Origin: Halobacillus alkaliphilus
Lineage (GTDB): Bacteria > Bacillota > Bacilli > Bacillales > Halobacillaceae
Direction of reading: 5' to 3'
Length of the DNA stretch: 64,000 nt
Assembly (NCBI RefSeq): GCF_900113125.1
Contig: NZ_FOOG01000014.1
Location: 1-64,000 of the forward strand
The notes beneath the pieces were generated by a model. It worked only from the letters and a program-made list of their open reading frames with translations, made no database searches and was not told the DNA's origin. The position numbers and the translations under genes were made by a program. Positions 8,466-16,594 of the stretch are shown piece after piece; position 1 is the stretch's first letter; the number at the start of each line of letters is the position of its first letter.

Positions 8466-8577
8466 ATAATCACAACTTGAGGGAAATTATCCACTATAGT
8501 TGTCGATTTAATGCAGGAATTGGACAGGATTCATAGAAATTATTAAACATGAAATACTATACTTGGGGGCTTTGGAA

Positions 8578-9042
8578 ATGATCCGTGTACTTTTTGTTTG
8601 TTTAGGCAATATATGCCGTTCTCCTATGGCTGAAGCCATATTTAAGGACTTGGTGAAAAAGGAAGGACTGGAAGAGGAAATTTCAGTTGATTCTGCCGGT
8701 ATAGGTCACTGGCATGAAGGCTCAATTCCTCATGAAGGGACAAGGGGGATTTTAGACGAACACTCCATCTCCTATGAAGGAATGAGAGCGCGACAGGTTG
8801 CAGAAGCGGATTGGGACGATTATGATTATCTTATTGCTATGGATAGTAAGAACATTCAGGATCTCAATTCCATCCGCGAGAAAAATGGAGTGACCGTGGC
8901 TAAACTATTGGATTATACCCCTCATGAGGAAGCGGATGTACCCGATCCGTATTTTACTGGTAATTTCCAATACGTATATGAGCTGGTGAGTGAAGGATGT
9001 TCTCGCTTACTTGAACAAATAAAAAAAGATAACCATTTATAA
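8578..9042 (+). CDS. yfkJ: Low molecular weight protein tyrosine phosphatase
   Basis: A 154-residue cytoplasmic phosphatase. The P-loop CLGNICRS (C-x5-R-S) lies at residues 8-15, and the general-acid aspartate is in VPDPYF near residue 120. These define the LMW-PTP family, which hydrolyses phosphotyrosine through a cysteinyl intermediate. ATG at 8578 is chosen since GGGGGC lies 8 bp upstream; a TTG at 8563 has no site. It heads a three-gene operon with a small YtxH-like protein and a YihY-family membrane protein, the same order as B. subtilis yfkJ-yfkI-yfkH. That synteny supports the gene name. Its physiological substrate is not known from sequence. Confidence 0.94.
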   Translation: MIRVLFVCLGNICRSPMAEAIFKDLVKKEGLEEEISVDSAGIGHWHEGSIPHEGTRGILDEHSISYEGMRARQVAEADWDDYDYLIAMDSKNIQDLNSIREKNGVTVAKLLDYTPHEEADVPDPYFTGNFQYVYELVSEGCSRLLEQIKKDNHL

Positions 9043-9054
9043 GGAGGAATCGCT

Positions 9055-9384
9055 ATGGGACAGCAAAAGTTATGGAAAGGTGTCGTGATCGGAGCTTTGG
9101 TCGGCGGAGCTCTTGTACTCATTGACAGGGATACAAGACAGTATGTAGGTACGAGGTCACGCGAAGCCGGGACTAAATATAAAGGTTACGTGACCAATCC
9201 ATCAGACGCTATCCATTCGGTAAGGGTAAACTATGAACAATTTTCTAAACGAGTAAGTAAAGGATTAGAAGATTTAATTGAAATATTGAATAAAGCAGAG
9301 GACATACTGAATAGAGTAGGAGAGATCAATCAAGAGGTTGAACAACAATTGAAAGCAGTAGATGATCCAAAAGAAGCTTCTTAA
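9055..9384 (+). CDS. yfkI: YfkI-like small protein (YtxH-like)
   Basis: A 109-residue protein. Residues 8-25 are a hydrophobic, glycine-rich segment (VVIGALVGGALVLI) and the rest is a charged amphipathic helix, the usual form of YtxH-type general stress proteins. It is probably anchored at the membrane with the C-terminal part in the cytoplasm. The start ATG has AAGGAGG upstream. It lies 12 bp after yfkJ and 19 bp before yfkH, in the position of B. subtilis yfkI. No enzymatic motif is seen, and the molecular function is not established. Confidence 0.85.
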   Translation: MGQQKLWKGVVIGALVGGALVLIDRDTRQYVGTRSREAGTKYKGYVTNPSDAIHSVRVNYEQFSKRVSKGLEDLIEILNKAEDILNRVGEINQEVEQQLKAVDDPKEAS

Positions 9385-9403
9385 GTTAGGGTGATGGAAA
9401 ATC

Positions 9404-10234
9404 ATGAATAGCGTTTTAACATTTGGAAAAGAGCTGCTGAACCGTTTTAGAGATGATGATGTTGCGGGGCTGGCAGCTCAGCTTGCTTACTTTTTCCTGT
9501 TATCATTATTCCCATTTATGATTTTCCTGCTTACGTTGCTTGGTTACTTAAATATTGACGAAGAACGTGTTCTCGCTATTATCAGTACTTATGCTCCTCC
9601 TGAAACCTTTGACCTTATTACAGAAAATGTGACTTCCTTGTTGAATAGCGGGAGCGGAAGTCTTTTATCGGTAGGTATTCTTGGTACATTGTGGGCGGCC
9701 TCTGTTGGGGTAAGCGCCATCATGCGTGCGTTTAACCGCGCTCATAACGTAGAAGAAAACCGGCCCTTTCTTGTATCAAGGTTTATAGCGATCATTCTGA
9801 CTATTGCTATGGTTCTCGTTATTTGTATTGCTTTTTTACTGCCGGTTCTTGGACACACGGCCGGAGTTTTCATTTTCTCTTCTTTTGGCTTATCAGACAG
9901 CTTTATTGAGGCATGGGGAACGCTTCGATGGGCCATTTCGTCTATCATCTTTTTCATTGTATTATCCTTTTTATATGTAACCGCCCCAAGCCTTCGTTTG
10001 AAATACAGGGACGCAGTCGCAGGTGCAGTTTTTGCTACCGTTGGGTGGCAGTTGGTTTCCTTACTTTTTTCCTTTTATGTAAGCAGTCTTGGGAATTTTT
10101 CAGCTGCTTATGGAAGTTTAGGCGGGGTCATTGTCTTAATGATCTGGTTCTACCTCTCCGGCATCGTCATTATTTTAGGCGGCGAAATCAATGCTATTTT
10201 CCGCAGGCGTCGAAGAGATAAGAAATATTCCTGA
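9404..10234 (+). CDS. yfkH: YihY/BrkB family membrane protein
   Basis: A 276-residue protein with six predicted helices. The N-terminal segment DDVAGLAAQLAYFFLLSLFP is the family hallmark. Further typical parts are the serine-glycine loop near residue 80 and YGSLGGVIVLMIWFYLSGIV near the C-terminus. The family was once mis-annotated as ribonuclease BN; its real role is not settled, and transport or envelope functions have been proposed. It is the last gene of the yfkJIH operon and ends at a strong hairpin shared with the convergent ATPase gene. Confidence 0.92.
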   Translation: MNSVLTFGKELLNRFRDDDVAGLAAQLAYFFLLSLFPFMIFLLTLLGYLNIDEERVLAIISTYAPPETFDLITENVTSLLNSGSGSLLSVGILGTLWAASVGVSAIMRAFNRAHNVEENRPFLVSRFIAIILTIAMVLVICIAFLLPVLGHTAGVFIFSSFGLSDSFIEAWGTLRWAISSIIFFIVLSFLYVTAPSLRLKYRDAVAGAVFATVGWQLVSLLFSFYVSSLGNFSAAYGSLGGVIVLMIWFYLSGIVIILGGEINAIFRRRRRDKKYS

Positions 10235-10246
10235 ACTTAAAATAAA

Positions 10247-10289
10247 AACAGACATTCCCGCACCCAAAGGTGAGCCGGGAATGTCTGTT
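10247..10289. terminator. Bidirectional terminator between yfkH and the metal ATPase gene
   Basis: AACAGACATTCCCG at 10247-10260 pairs perfectly with CGGGAATGTCTGTT at 10276-10289. T-rich tracts on both sides serve both converging genes. The ATPase stop codon lies at the edge of the stem. Confidence 0.92.
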
Positions 10290-12202
10290 TATTTTAATAA
10301 ACGCAGACCATTTAGAATAACTAAAATGGTACTTCCTTCGTGTCCAACGACCCCGAGGGGAAGGTCAATAACCTGAAGGAAATTGCTGATTATCAGCAGC
10401 ATGATTATGGTTATGGAGAAGACCACATTCTGCTTAACAATGCGATTCATGCGTGAAGACAATTTTCTTGCCTGTGAAATCCTTGAAAGGTCATTTTTTA
10501 TTAAAACAACATCCGATGTTTCAAGAGCTACATCTGTGCCTCCTCCCATAGCTACCCCCACATTGGCCGTAGCAAGGGCTGGAGCATCATTAATTCCGTC
10601 GCCTACCATGCCTACCTGCGTGAAGTGAGCTTTTAGTTTTTTAATTTCATCTACTTTTTTCTCAGGGAGCAGCTCGGCGATATAGTGGTCAACTCCGGCT
10701 TCTGACGCAATAGCTTCAGCGGTGGCTGAGTTATCTCCTGTCAGCATAATGGTATAAACACCTTGTTTTTTTAATTCTTCTACCGCCTTTTTGGTATCCT
10801 CTCTGACTGTGTCCTTCATAGCAAAAACAGCAGCAATTTCGTTATTCTTTTTTACAAAAATTACAGTTTTACCTTGTTTCGCTAATGTTTCAGCAATTCC
10901 ATTCTGAAATAGATAGGCTTCCTCTTTTCCCACAAATTCAGGTTTTCCTACTTTCCACTCATTTCCTTCATGAAATGCTTTTACACCGTTTCCGCTTATA
11001 TCCTGCATGTGTTCCACTGAGCTCAAAGGCACTCCCTCTTGTGAAGCATACCGGACGATGGCCTGTGCAATAGGGTGGTTTGATTCCTGTTCGATGGATG
11101 CTGCAATAGAAAGGATCATTTCTTTATTTTCTTCTGCTGCATATAAAGCATCGGTTACCTCAGGTGTTCCATTAGTCAGCGTTCCTGTCTTGTCAAACGC
11201 AATCGCATTCAGATGAGCCAGATTCTCCAGGTGTACGCCGCCCTTAAAAAGCAGCCCATGACGTGCGCCGTTTGAAATGGCTGACAACGTAGCAGGCATA
11301 ATGGAAGCTACTAAAGCACACGGGGAGGCAACTACAAGAAGGATCATGGCTCTGTAAATCGTATCCATCCAGCTCCAGCCAAATAAAAAATGGGGAAGGA
11401 ATAACATTACGGCAACTACACCTAGTACAATTTTCACATAGGTACTTTCAAAACGCTCAATAAAAAGTTGAGAAGGTGATTTCTCGCTTTGTGCGGATTG
11501 AACCATGAGTATAATTTTTTGGAATAGCGTATCTGTTGATTTCTTGGTTACTTCAACAGTCAGACTTCCATTTAAATTAACGGTACCTGCGAACACTTCT
11601 TTGTCAATGCCCTTTGTTACAGGGATCGACTCTCCAGTAATGGCACTTTCATTAATAGCACTTGACCCTTTAATGATCGTTCCATCAGCTGGGATACGTT
11701 CACCTGGTTTTATTAAAATACGGTCGTTCACATATAGATCGGTTACTGATACAACTTCGTACCCTTCATCCGTCAATTTCAGTGCTACCTCGGGTTGCAT
11801 GTCCATTAAGGAAGAGATTTCTTTCTGGCTTTTATTTAACGTGTACGTTTCCAGGGCTCCACTTAACGCAAAGATGAAAATGAGAATGGCTCCTTCTGTC
11901 CAATAGCCGATAGCAGCAGAACCAATGGCAGCTAAAATCATGAGCAGTTCAACGTTTAGTTCTTTTTCATGTATGGTGTCTTCGAGTCCTTCTTTGGCTT
12001 TAGCAAACCCGCCGATCACGAAAGCAGCAAGGTGAAGAAAAACAAAAACATTTTCAGAAATGTAATTGGATAAAAGCCACGCGGTTAAGACAAGGATTCC
12101 GCTTAGTAATGCGGCCAGCAGCTCTGCATGTGTTTTTATGAAATTCCAAGATGGGCGAGCGAAATGGCTCTGAATAGGAAAAGAGTGTGATTCAGAAGAC
12201 AT
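10289..12202 (-). CDS. pfeT: P1B-4-type heavy-metal ATPase (PfeT/FrvA-like, probable Fe2+ efflux)
   Basis: About 637 residues with the complete P-type ATPase core: TGES in the actuator, DKTGTLTNG for phosphorylation, GDGINDAPAL in the hinge. The intramembrane motif is SPC rather than CPC, and HEGST occurs near the C-terminus. Both mark the P1B-4 group (B. subtilis PfeT/ZosA, Listeria FrvA, CoaT), which export Fe2+ or Co2+. There is no N-terminal CXXC metal-binding domain, also typical. ATG at 12202 is chosen since AAGGAG lies 9-10 bp upstream; the open frame extends 15 codons further, through an operator. A Fur-like palindrome just upstream suggests iron-dependent control. Iron is preferred over zinc or cobalt by inference only. 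Confidence 0.85.
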   Translation of the reverse strand: MSSESHSFPIQSHFARPSWNFIKTHAELLAALLSGILVLTAWLLSNYISENVFVFLHLAAFVIGGFAKAKEGLEDTIHEKELNVELLMILAAIGSAAIGYWTEGAILIFIFALSGALETYTLNKSQKEISSLMDMQPEVALKLTDEGYEVVSVTDLYVNDRILIKPGERIPADGTIIKGSSAINESAITGESIPVTKGIDKEVFAGTVNLNGSLTVEVTKKSTDTLFQKIILMVQSAQSEKSPSQLFIERFESTYVKIVLGVVAVMLFLPHFLFGWSWMDTIYRAMILLVVASPCALVASIMPATLSAISNGARHGLLFKGGVHLENLAHLNAIAFDKTGTLTNGTPEVTDALYAAEENKEMILSIAASIEQESNHPIAQAIVRYASQEGVPLSSVEHMQDISGNGVKAFHEGNEWKVGKPEFVGKEEAYLFQNGIAETLAKQGKTVIFVKKNNEIAAVFAMKDTVREDTKKAVEELKKQGVYTIMLTGDNSATAEAIASEAGVDHYIAELLPEKKVDEIKKLKAHFTQVGMVGDGINDAPALATANVGVAMGGGTDVALETSDVVLIKNDLSRISQARKLSSRMNRIVKQNVVFSITIIMLLIISNFLQVIDLPLGVVGHEGSTILVILNGLRLLK

Positions 12203-12224
12203 GATTCTCAACTCCTTAATATAA

Positions 12225-12241
12225 TTGATAACGATTATCAA
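12225..12241. promoter_or_regulatory. Fur-family operator upstream of the metal ATPase
   Basis: TTGATAACGATTATCAA is a 17-bp perfect palindrome except for its centre base. It fits the 7-1-7 Fur consensus TGATAATNATTATCA with one change and fits the Zur or PerR consensus less well. It sits 23-39 bp before the start codon, in the 5' leader or core promoter. Confidence 0.75.
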
Positions 12242-12406
12242 AACCAACTAGTTGTAAGGCAGGATTCATTGAAACTAGAAGTATTTTAAATTAAAATAAT
12301 TATAATCTGATATATATTATTAATATATCATTAAATCGTGCGTAGTCAAGTGCAGAACAAGCACTATTTTTTGACAATGCAGGAAATCAATAACCGAGCA
12401 AGCTGG

Positions 12407-12436
12407 TTGATATTAAGGTGCTTGTATTGCTATATT
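12407..12436 (+). promoter_or_regulatory. Candidate sigma-A promoter of the amino-acid transporter genes
   Basis: TTGATA at 12407-12412 and TATATT at 12431-12436 are separated by 18 bp and lie 43 bp before the start codon. A TTGACA at 12371 has no partner at the right distance. Confidence 0.5.
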
Positions 12437-12478
12437 GGATAAGTGCGTAAACAATTTTAGAAAGGTGGATACCTATAA

Positions 12479-13369
12479 ATGCGTAAAGGACTATTAACTA
12501 TACTTATGCTTACGCTTTCTGTGATACTTGCCGCTTGTGGCTCAAGTGGAGATGAGAACAACAGTGAAAGCAGTGAAGATAACAACTCCAGCCAGGAAGC
12601 CTCAGGAGAAAAATGGAGCGAGATCAAAGAAGAAGGAAAAATTGTAGTCGGTACAGCAGGAACATTATTTCCGGCTTCTTACTATCCGGAAGATTCAGAC
12701 GAACTGACGGGCTATGATATTGAAATTATGCGAGAGGTAGCCAAACGACTGGATCTTGAGCTTTCCTTTAAAGAATACGGGGTAGATGCGTTATTATCCT
12801 CCATTAATAGTGGGCGCGTGGACATGGTTATTAACGATTTCCAGCCGACAGAGGATCGTAAGGAAAAATTCGCCTTCAGTGAACCTTATAAGTATTCTTA
12901 TTCTACAATGGTCGTCCGTGAATCTGATCTTTCTGGAATTGAAACGTTGGAAGATCTGGAAGGTAAGGTACACGGCGGAGGAGCTACCACGGTATACTCT
13001 CAAATTGCCGAGCACTTTGGTGCAGAAACCAAAAGTTACGGAAATGTTGCGAATGATGTGTACCTTCGTGATGTAGCGAATGGTCGTACAGATTTCATCA
13101 TTAACGATTATTACTTGCAGTCGCTTGCTTTAAAAGCTCTTCCGGAAATTGAAGTACAGCTGCATCCGGATCTTCAGTTCCATCCAACCACTTCAGCGAT
13201 CGTGATGCCTAAAGACGCTCAGACGCTCAAAGAGAAGGTGGATGCTACACTTCAGGAGATGAGAGAAGATGGCACGCTTACTGAAATATCAAAAGAATTC
13301 TTCGGAGGAAAAGATGCTTCGAAAAAACCCGATAAAGATGTCCGTGAGCTTGAAGACATCGACTTGTAA
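12479..13369 (+). CDS. Amino-acid ABC transporter substrate-binding lipoprotein
   Basis: A 296-residue exported lipoprotein. The signal peptide ends in the lipobox LAAC with Cys at about residue 20, followed by a Ser/Asn/Glu-rich linker. The mature part is a family-3 periplasmic binding fold (GTAGTLFPASYY, GYDIEIMREVAKRL, VDMVINDFQPTEDRKEKFAF). Such proteins capture polar amino acids or cystine. The ATG follows AAAGGTGG. The permease gene starts 9 bp after the stop. No ATP-binding subunit follows, so the pair must borrow one or its gene lies elsewhere. The exact substrate is not readable. Confidence 0.92.
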   Translation: MRKGLLTILMLTLSVILAACGSSGDENNSESSEDNNSSQEASGEKWSEIKEEGKIVVGTAGTLFPASYYPEDSDELTGYDIEIMREVAKRLDLELSFKEYGVDALLSSINSGRVDMVINDFQPTEDRKEKFAFSEPYKYSYSTMVVRESDLSGIETLEDLEGKVHGGGATTVYSQIAEHFGAETKSYGNVANDVYLRDVANGRTDFIINDYYLQSLALKALPEIEVQLHPDLQFHPTTSAIVMPKDAQTLKEKVDATLQEMREDGTLTEISKEFFGGKDASKKPDKDVRELEDIDL

Positions 13370-13378
13370 GGGCTTATT

Positions 13379-14071
13379 ATGCTAGGTATTCAAATTGATG
13401 AGATTAAATTAGAGCAGCTTTTTAATACGGAAACCGCCTGGAACAATCTTCCCTTTATATTAGAAGGGGTCCCGCTGACTCTGCTTATTTCAGTGATAGG
13501 CATGGCCATAGGGCTGGTTATTGGCTTTTTCCTCGCTCTTGCCAGGGGAGCGGATCGGATTTGGTTTAGATGGCCTGCCCGCTTATATATCTCATTCATG
13601 CGCGGAACGCCTATTCTCGTTTATTTATTTGTGTTGTATTATGGATTTCCGCTTATTGGTATTGAGTTTTCTGCCATTATGGCCGCTATTATCGGTTTTG
13701 GTACAAATAGTGCCGCTTATATTGCGGAAATCAATCGTTCATCCTTAAATAGTGTTTCCTACGGGCAATGGGAATCCGCCAGGGCGCTAGGTTTCTCCTA
13801 TTGGAAAACCATCCGGCGGATTATCATGCCTCAGGCAACCAGAATTGCCATTCCGCCGCTAGGCAACGTATTTCTAGATCTATTAAAAGCGACCTCGCTT
13901 GCAGCCATGATTTCTGTACCGGAAATCTTAAACAAAGCTCAAATTGCGGCAGGACGGACGATCGATTCGTTAACGATGTATATCACCGCGGCTTTAGTTT
14001 ACTGGCCGCTGACGATGCTGTTTTCTGCTTTACAGGATTATTTGGAAAAACGATACAACAAACACTTATAG
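13379..14071 (+). CDS. Amino-acid ABC transporter permease
   Basis: A 230-residue inner-membrane subunit of the HisM/GlnP type with about five helices. Family features include MRGTPILVYLFVLYYG near residue 75 and the EAA loop SARALGFSYWKTIRRIIMPQ near 135-155, which docks the ATPase. It works with the lipoprotein just upstream. The EAA loop implies it still contacts an ATPase, yet the next feature is a terminator and then the zinc operon. It is probably fed by a shared or unlinked ATPase. B. subtilis Tcy/Yxe systems are similar, but the substrate is uncertain. Confidence 0.92.
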   Translation: MLGIQIDEIKLEQLFNTETAWNNLPFILEGVPLTLLISVIGMAIGLVIGFFLALARGADRIWFRWPARLYISFMRGTPILVYLFVLYYGFPLIGIEFSAIMAAIIGFGTNSAAYIAEINRSSLNSVSYGQWESARALGFSYWKTIRRIIMPQATRIAIPPLGNVFLDLLKATSLAAMISVPEILNKAQIAAGRTIDSLTMYITAALVYWPLTMLFSALQDYLEKRYNKHL

Positions 14072-14079
14072 TTCCAACA

Positions 14080-14115
14080 AACCGCCGGAAGAAACATTTG
14101 TCTGGCGGTTTTATT
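14080..14115 (+). terminator. Terminator of the amino-acid transporter operon
   Basis: AACCGCC at 14080-14086 pairs with GGCGGTT at 14104-14110 around a loop with further partial pairing, followed by TTTTA. It leads into a 315-bp gap before znuC that holds only the Zur-controlled promoter. Confidence 0.82.
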
Positions 14116-14314
14116 ATTATAGTGCGCACCCTGGGTTTTGGGTTCTCGATATAAGAAACTTCAGCAGACATTGTCCTACCACGAGTCATTACAAAGCTTA
14201 TTATAAATAAAGGAGCTTATATGAAACGCTGCTATTGAAATAATAGAGCTTACCTAAATAGATAAGTGTTGCGTGAAGAGCTGTCTTGTTTTATGATGAA
14301 GATTGCGTTTTAAA

Positions 14315-14410
14315 TCGTAACCATTATGAATTAAATGAGTGGAAAGGAAATATCCTTCTCATTTACTTAAAGTTCTGTGTCTTATATAATTTAAATCGTA
14401 ATCATTATTA
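14315..14410 (+). promoter_or_regulatory. znuC promoter with two Zur boxes
   Basis: The promoter is TTTACT at 14362-14367 and TATAAT at 14385-14390 with a 17-bp spacer. A Zur-type 7-1-7 site TCGTAATCATTATTA lies at 14396-14410, just after the -10. A second, TCGTAACCATTATGA, lies upstream at 14315-14329. Both keep the TCGTAA half of the Zur consensus; the second halves are degenerate. The repressor is encoded two genes downstream. Confidence 0.78.
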
Positions 14411-14429
14411 TTTTTTGAGAGGGATTAAT

Positions 14430-15212
14430 ATGAGTAATCATCCAATTGTAAAGATGGAACAGGTCTCCTTTAAATATGAAAGAGAATGGGTCGTAAAAGA
14501 TGTGAATTTGACCATTAGACAGGGGCAATTCCTAGGTCTGGTAGGCCCTAATGGTTCAGGGAAATCGACATTAATCAAGCTCATGCTGGGACTTGCTAAA
14601 CCGGACCGGGGTTCCATTACTCTATATGATCGTCCAATTAAAAATTTCAGCAACTGGCAGGAAATTGGTTTCGTGTCCCAAAAGGCCAACAGTTTTAATT
14701 CCGGTTTTCCGGCCACAGTATTGGAAGTTGTAAAAGCAGGATTGGTTTCAAGAATAGGAACGTTTAAATTCTTTAATAAAAAACATAAAGATAAAGCGAT
14801 GCAGGCTTTGCATACAGTTGAAATGGAAGATTACGCTCATTCCAATATAGGGGAATTATCGGGAGGACAGCAGCAGCGGGTATTTATCGCCCGCGCTCTG
14901 GTCAGCGATCCTTCTCTACTTATTTTAGACGAACCAACGGTAGGGGTGGACGCTAAGCACGTGACGGAATTTTATGATCTGCTTGGCCGTTTAAATAAAG
15001 AACAGGGGATTACCCTGCTAATGGTCACGCACGATATCGGAACCATTACAGAGCATGCCACCCATGTAGTATGTATGAATAAAACTGTTCATTTCCACGG
15101 AAATACAGAAGAGTACAAAGAATTCAATGATGAAGATCTTAATCGTCTGTATGGTCATTCTGTCCAGCAGCTGACTCATAATCATGACCATGACGAGGTG
15201 AATCCATCATGA
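14430..15212 (+). CDS. znuC: Zinc ABC transporter ATP-binding protein
   Basis: A 260-residue ATPase with Walker A GPNGSGKS near residue 40, signature LSGGQQQR near 140, Walker B LLILDEP, and VTHDIGT. It is the ZnuC/AdcC type, which energises high-affinity zinc (or manganese) uptake with the ABC-3 permease that follows. ATG at 14430 is chosen since GAGAGGG is upstream and the Zur box lies before it; an in-frame ATG at 14286 would lie before the promoter. The C-terminal tail has His-rich HNHDHDEV, consistent with metal handling. The gene overlaps znuB by 4 bp. Confidence 0.94.
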   Translation: MSNHPIVKMEQVSFKYEREWVVKDVNLTIRQGQFLGLVGPNGSGKSTLIKLMLGLAKPDRGSITLYDRPIKNFSNWQEIGFVSQKANSFNSGFPATVLEVVKAGLVSRIGTFKFFNKKHKDKAMQALHTVEMEDYAHSNIGELSGGQQQRVFIARALVSDPSLLILDEPTVGVDAKHVTEFYDLLGRLNKEQGITLLMVTHDIGTITEHATHVVCMNKTVHFHGNTEEYKEFNDEDLNRLYGHSVQQLTHNHDHDEVNPS

Positions 15213-16063
15213 TTGAAAGTTTTTTTCAGTATGAATTTCTACAGAATGCAGCCATTACCGGGATACTGATTGGAATTGTAGCCCCTCTTCTCGGAGTATT
15301 CATTGTTGTAAGACGCCTTTCTCTGATTGCCGATGCTTTATCTCATATTACGTTGACCGGGATTGCAGCAAGCCTGCTGCTCGAGAAGAAGGTGACAGGC
15401 ATCAATGACTGGAATCCTGTCTATATGGGAATGGTCTTTTCAGTCGGCGGCGCCATTTTAATTGAAAGGCTCCGGAAGCTTTATAAGCATTATGAAGAAC
15501 TCGCTATTCCGATCATCCTCTCAGGCGGAATAGGGCTTGGGGTTATTCTTATATCACTCGCAGACGGATTCAATACCGATCTGTTCAGCTATCTATTTGG
15601 AAGTGTAACGGCTGTCGATCGAACAAGCATGTGGACCGTGCTCATTATTACCATCATGGTTATTGCTATTGTTATACTATTTTATAAAGAACTGTTTGTA
15701 TTATCCTTTGACGAAGAACAGGCCTCGATTTCCGGGGTGAACGGCCGTTGGATTCATCTGTTATTTATCGTTATGGTAGCGCTCGTTATTGCCGCTTCCA
15801 TGCAGGTGGTAGGTATACTGCTCGTTTCTGCCCTGATGACGCTTCCAGTAGCGTCCGCGTTACGCCTGGCAAGGAGCTTCAAGCAGACAATCGGACTATC
15901 GATTGCATTCGGTGAGACCTCCGTATTGATCGGTTTGTTTTCATCTTATCATTTGAGTGTGCCTCCTGGCGGAACAATTGTTATGGTTGCCGTAATTATT
16001 CTTGTGATGACGATTCTTTTCAAAAAGGTTAGAACCCAACAATGGATAAAGGGTGAAGTATAA
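15209..16063 (+). CDS. znuB: Zinc ABC transporter permease (ABC-3 family)
   Basis: A 284-residue membrane protein with about eight helices. Typical ABC-3 features are APLLGVFIVVRRLSLIADAL near residue 30 with SHITLTG, and QVVGILLVSALMTLPVASAL near 210. It forms the channel for zinc with ZnuC and receives metal from the ZnuA lipoprotein encoded at 16.6 kb. It overlaps znuC by 4 bp and its stop overlaps the zur start by 1 bp, so the three are one tightly coupled unit. Confidence 0.94.
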   Translation: MIESFFQYEFLQNAAITGILIGIVAPLLGVFIVVRRLSLIADALSHITLTGIAASLLLEKKVTGINDWNPVYMGMVFSVGGAILIERLRKLYKHYEELAIPIILSGGIGLGVILISLADGFNTDLFSYLFGSVTAVDRTSMWTVLIITIMVIAIVILFYKELFVLSFDEEQASISGVNGRWIHLLFIVMVALVIAASMQVVGILLVSALMTLPVASALRLARSFKQTIGLSIAFGETSVLIGLFSSYHLSVPPGGTIVMVAVIILVMTILFKKVRTQQWIKGEV

Positions 16064-16473
16064 TGAATGTCGAGACGGCTTTACAGCGATTGAAAGAAAA
16101 AGGTTATAAAAGGACGAAGCAAAGAGAACGAATTGTCGAGATATTTGTTCAACAGGATCAGTATATTGCAGCAAAGGATATCTTAAAAGCCATACAAGAG
16201 GATTTCCCCGGGGTCAGTTATGATACGATCTATCGAAATCTGTACCTGCTTACGGAAGAGGAAATTCTGGAGACGACAGAGCTTGGTGGAGAGAAACATT
16301 TCCGGTTGGGGTGCGAGACCCATGGCCATCACCACCATTTTATATGTACTACATGTGGAAAAACGAAGTCTATTGAATTCTGTCCGATGAACAGTATTAA
16401 TGAAAATTTAAAAGGCTACGACGTCGAAAATCATAAGTTTGAGATCTATGGAAAGTGCCCTCAATGCCATTAA
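16063..16473 (+). CDS. zur: Zinc uptake regulator, Fur family
   Basis: A 136-residue DNA-binding repressor. The N-terminal winged helix contains KRTKQRERIVEIF and VSYDTIYRNLYLL. The C-terminal half has the metal region THGHHHHFICTTC and a second pair CPQC at the end, the four cysteines of the structural zinc site. Its place directly behind znuC-znuB and the Zur-type boxes at both znu promoters identify it as Zur rather than Fur or PerR. It should repress zinc uptake when zinc is plentiful and, being in the repressed operon, regulate itself. Confidence 0.93.
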   Translation: MNVETALQRLKEKGYKRTKQRERIVEIFVQQDQYIAAKDILKAIQEDFPGVSYDTIYRNLYLLTEEEILETTELGGEKHFRLGCETHGHHHHFICTTCGKTKSIEFCPMNSINENLKGYDVENHKFEIYGKCPQCH

Positions 16474-16474
16474 G

Positions 16475-16510
16475 AGTCTGCGGTGCCAGGTATCGCAGAC
16501 TTCCTTTTTA
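16475..16510 (+). terminator. Terminator after zur
   Basis: AGTCTGCG at 16475-16482 pairs with CGCAGACT at 16494-16501, followed by TCCTTTTT. It separates zur from the independently transcribed znuA. Confidence 0.85.
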
Positions 16511-16522
16511 AAACTTTCAAAA

Positions 16523-16565
16523 AGTAATGATTACTATTTACAAAGTGTAATCGTTACGATATAAT
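16523..16565 (+). promoter_or_regulatory. znuA: znuA promoter with embedded Zur boxes
   Basis: TTTACA at 16537-16542 and TATAAT at 16560-16565 have a 17-bp spacer. The spacer itself contains the Zur-type box GTGTAATCGTTACGA (16545-16559). A second palindrome, AGTAATGATTACT, lies at 16523-16535 immediately before the -35. Repressor binding at either would block RNA polymerase. Confidence 0.82.
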
Positions 16566-16594
16566 TTCGGTGGAATGGAAGAGGAGGAGAAAAG

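Noticed and set aside
12242-12478. Riboswitch or T-box before the amino-acid transporter genes
   Set aside because: No T-box sequence, SAM or lysine core and no terminator/antiterminator pair could be found in the 237-bp leader.
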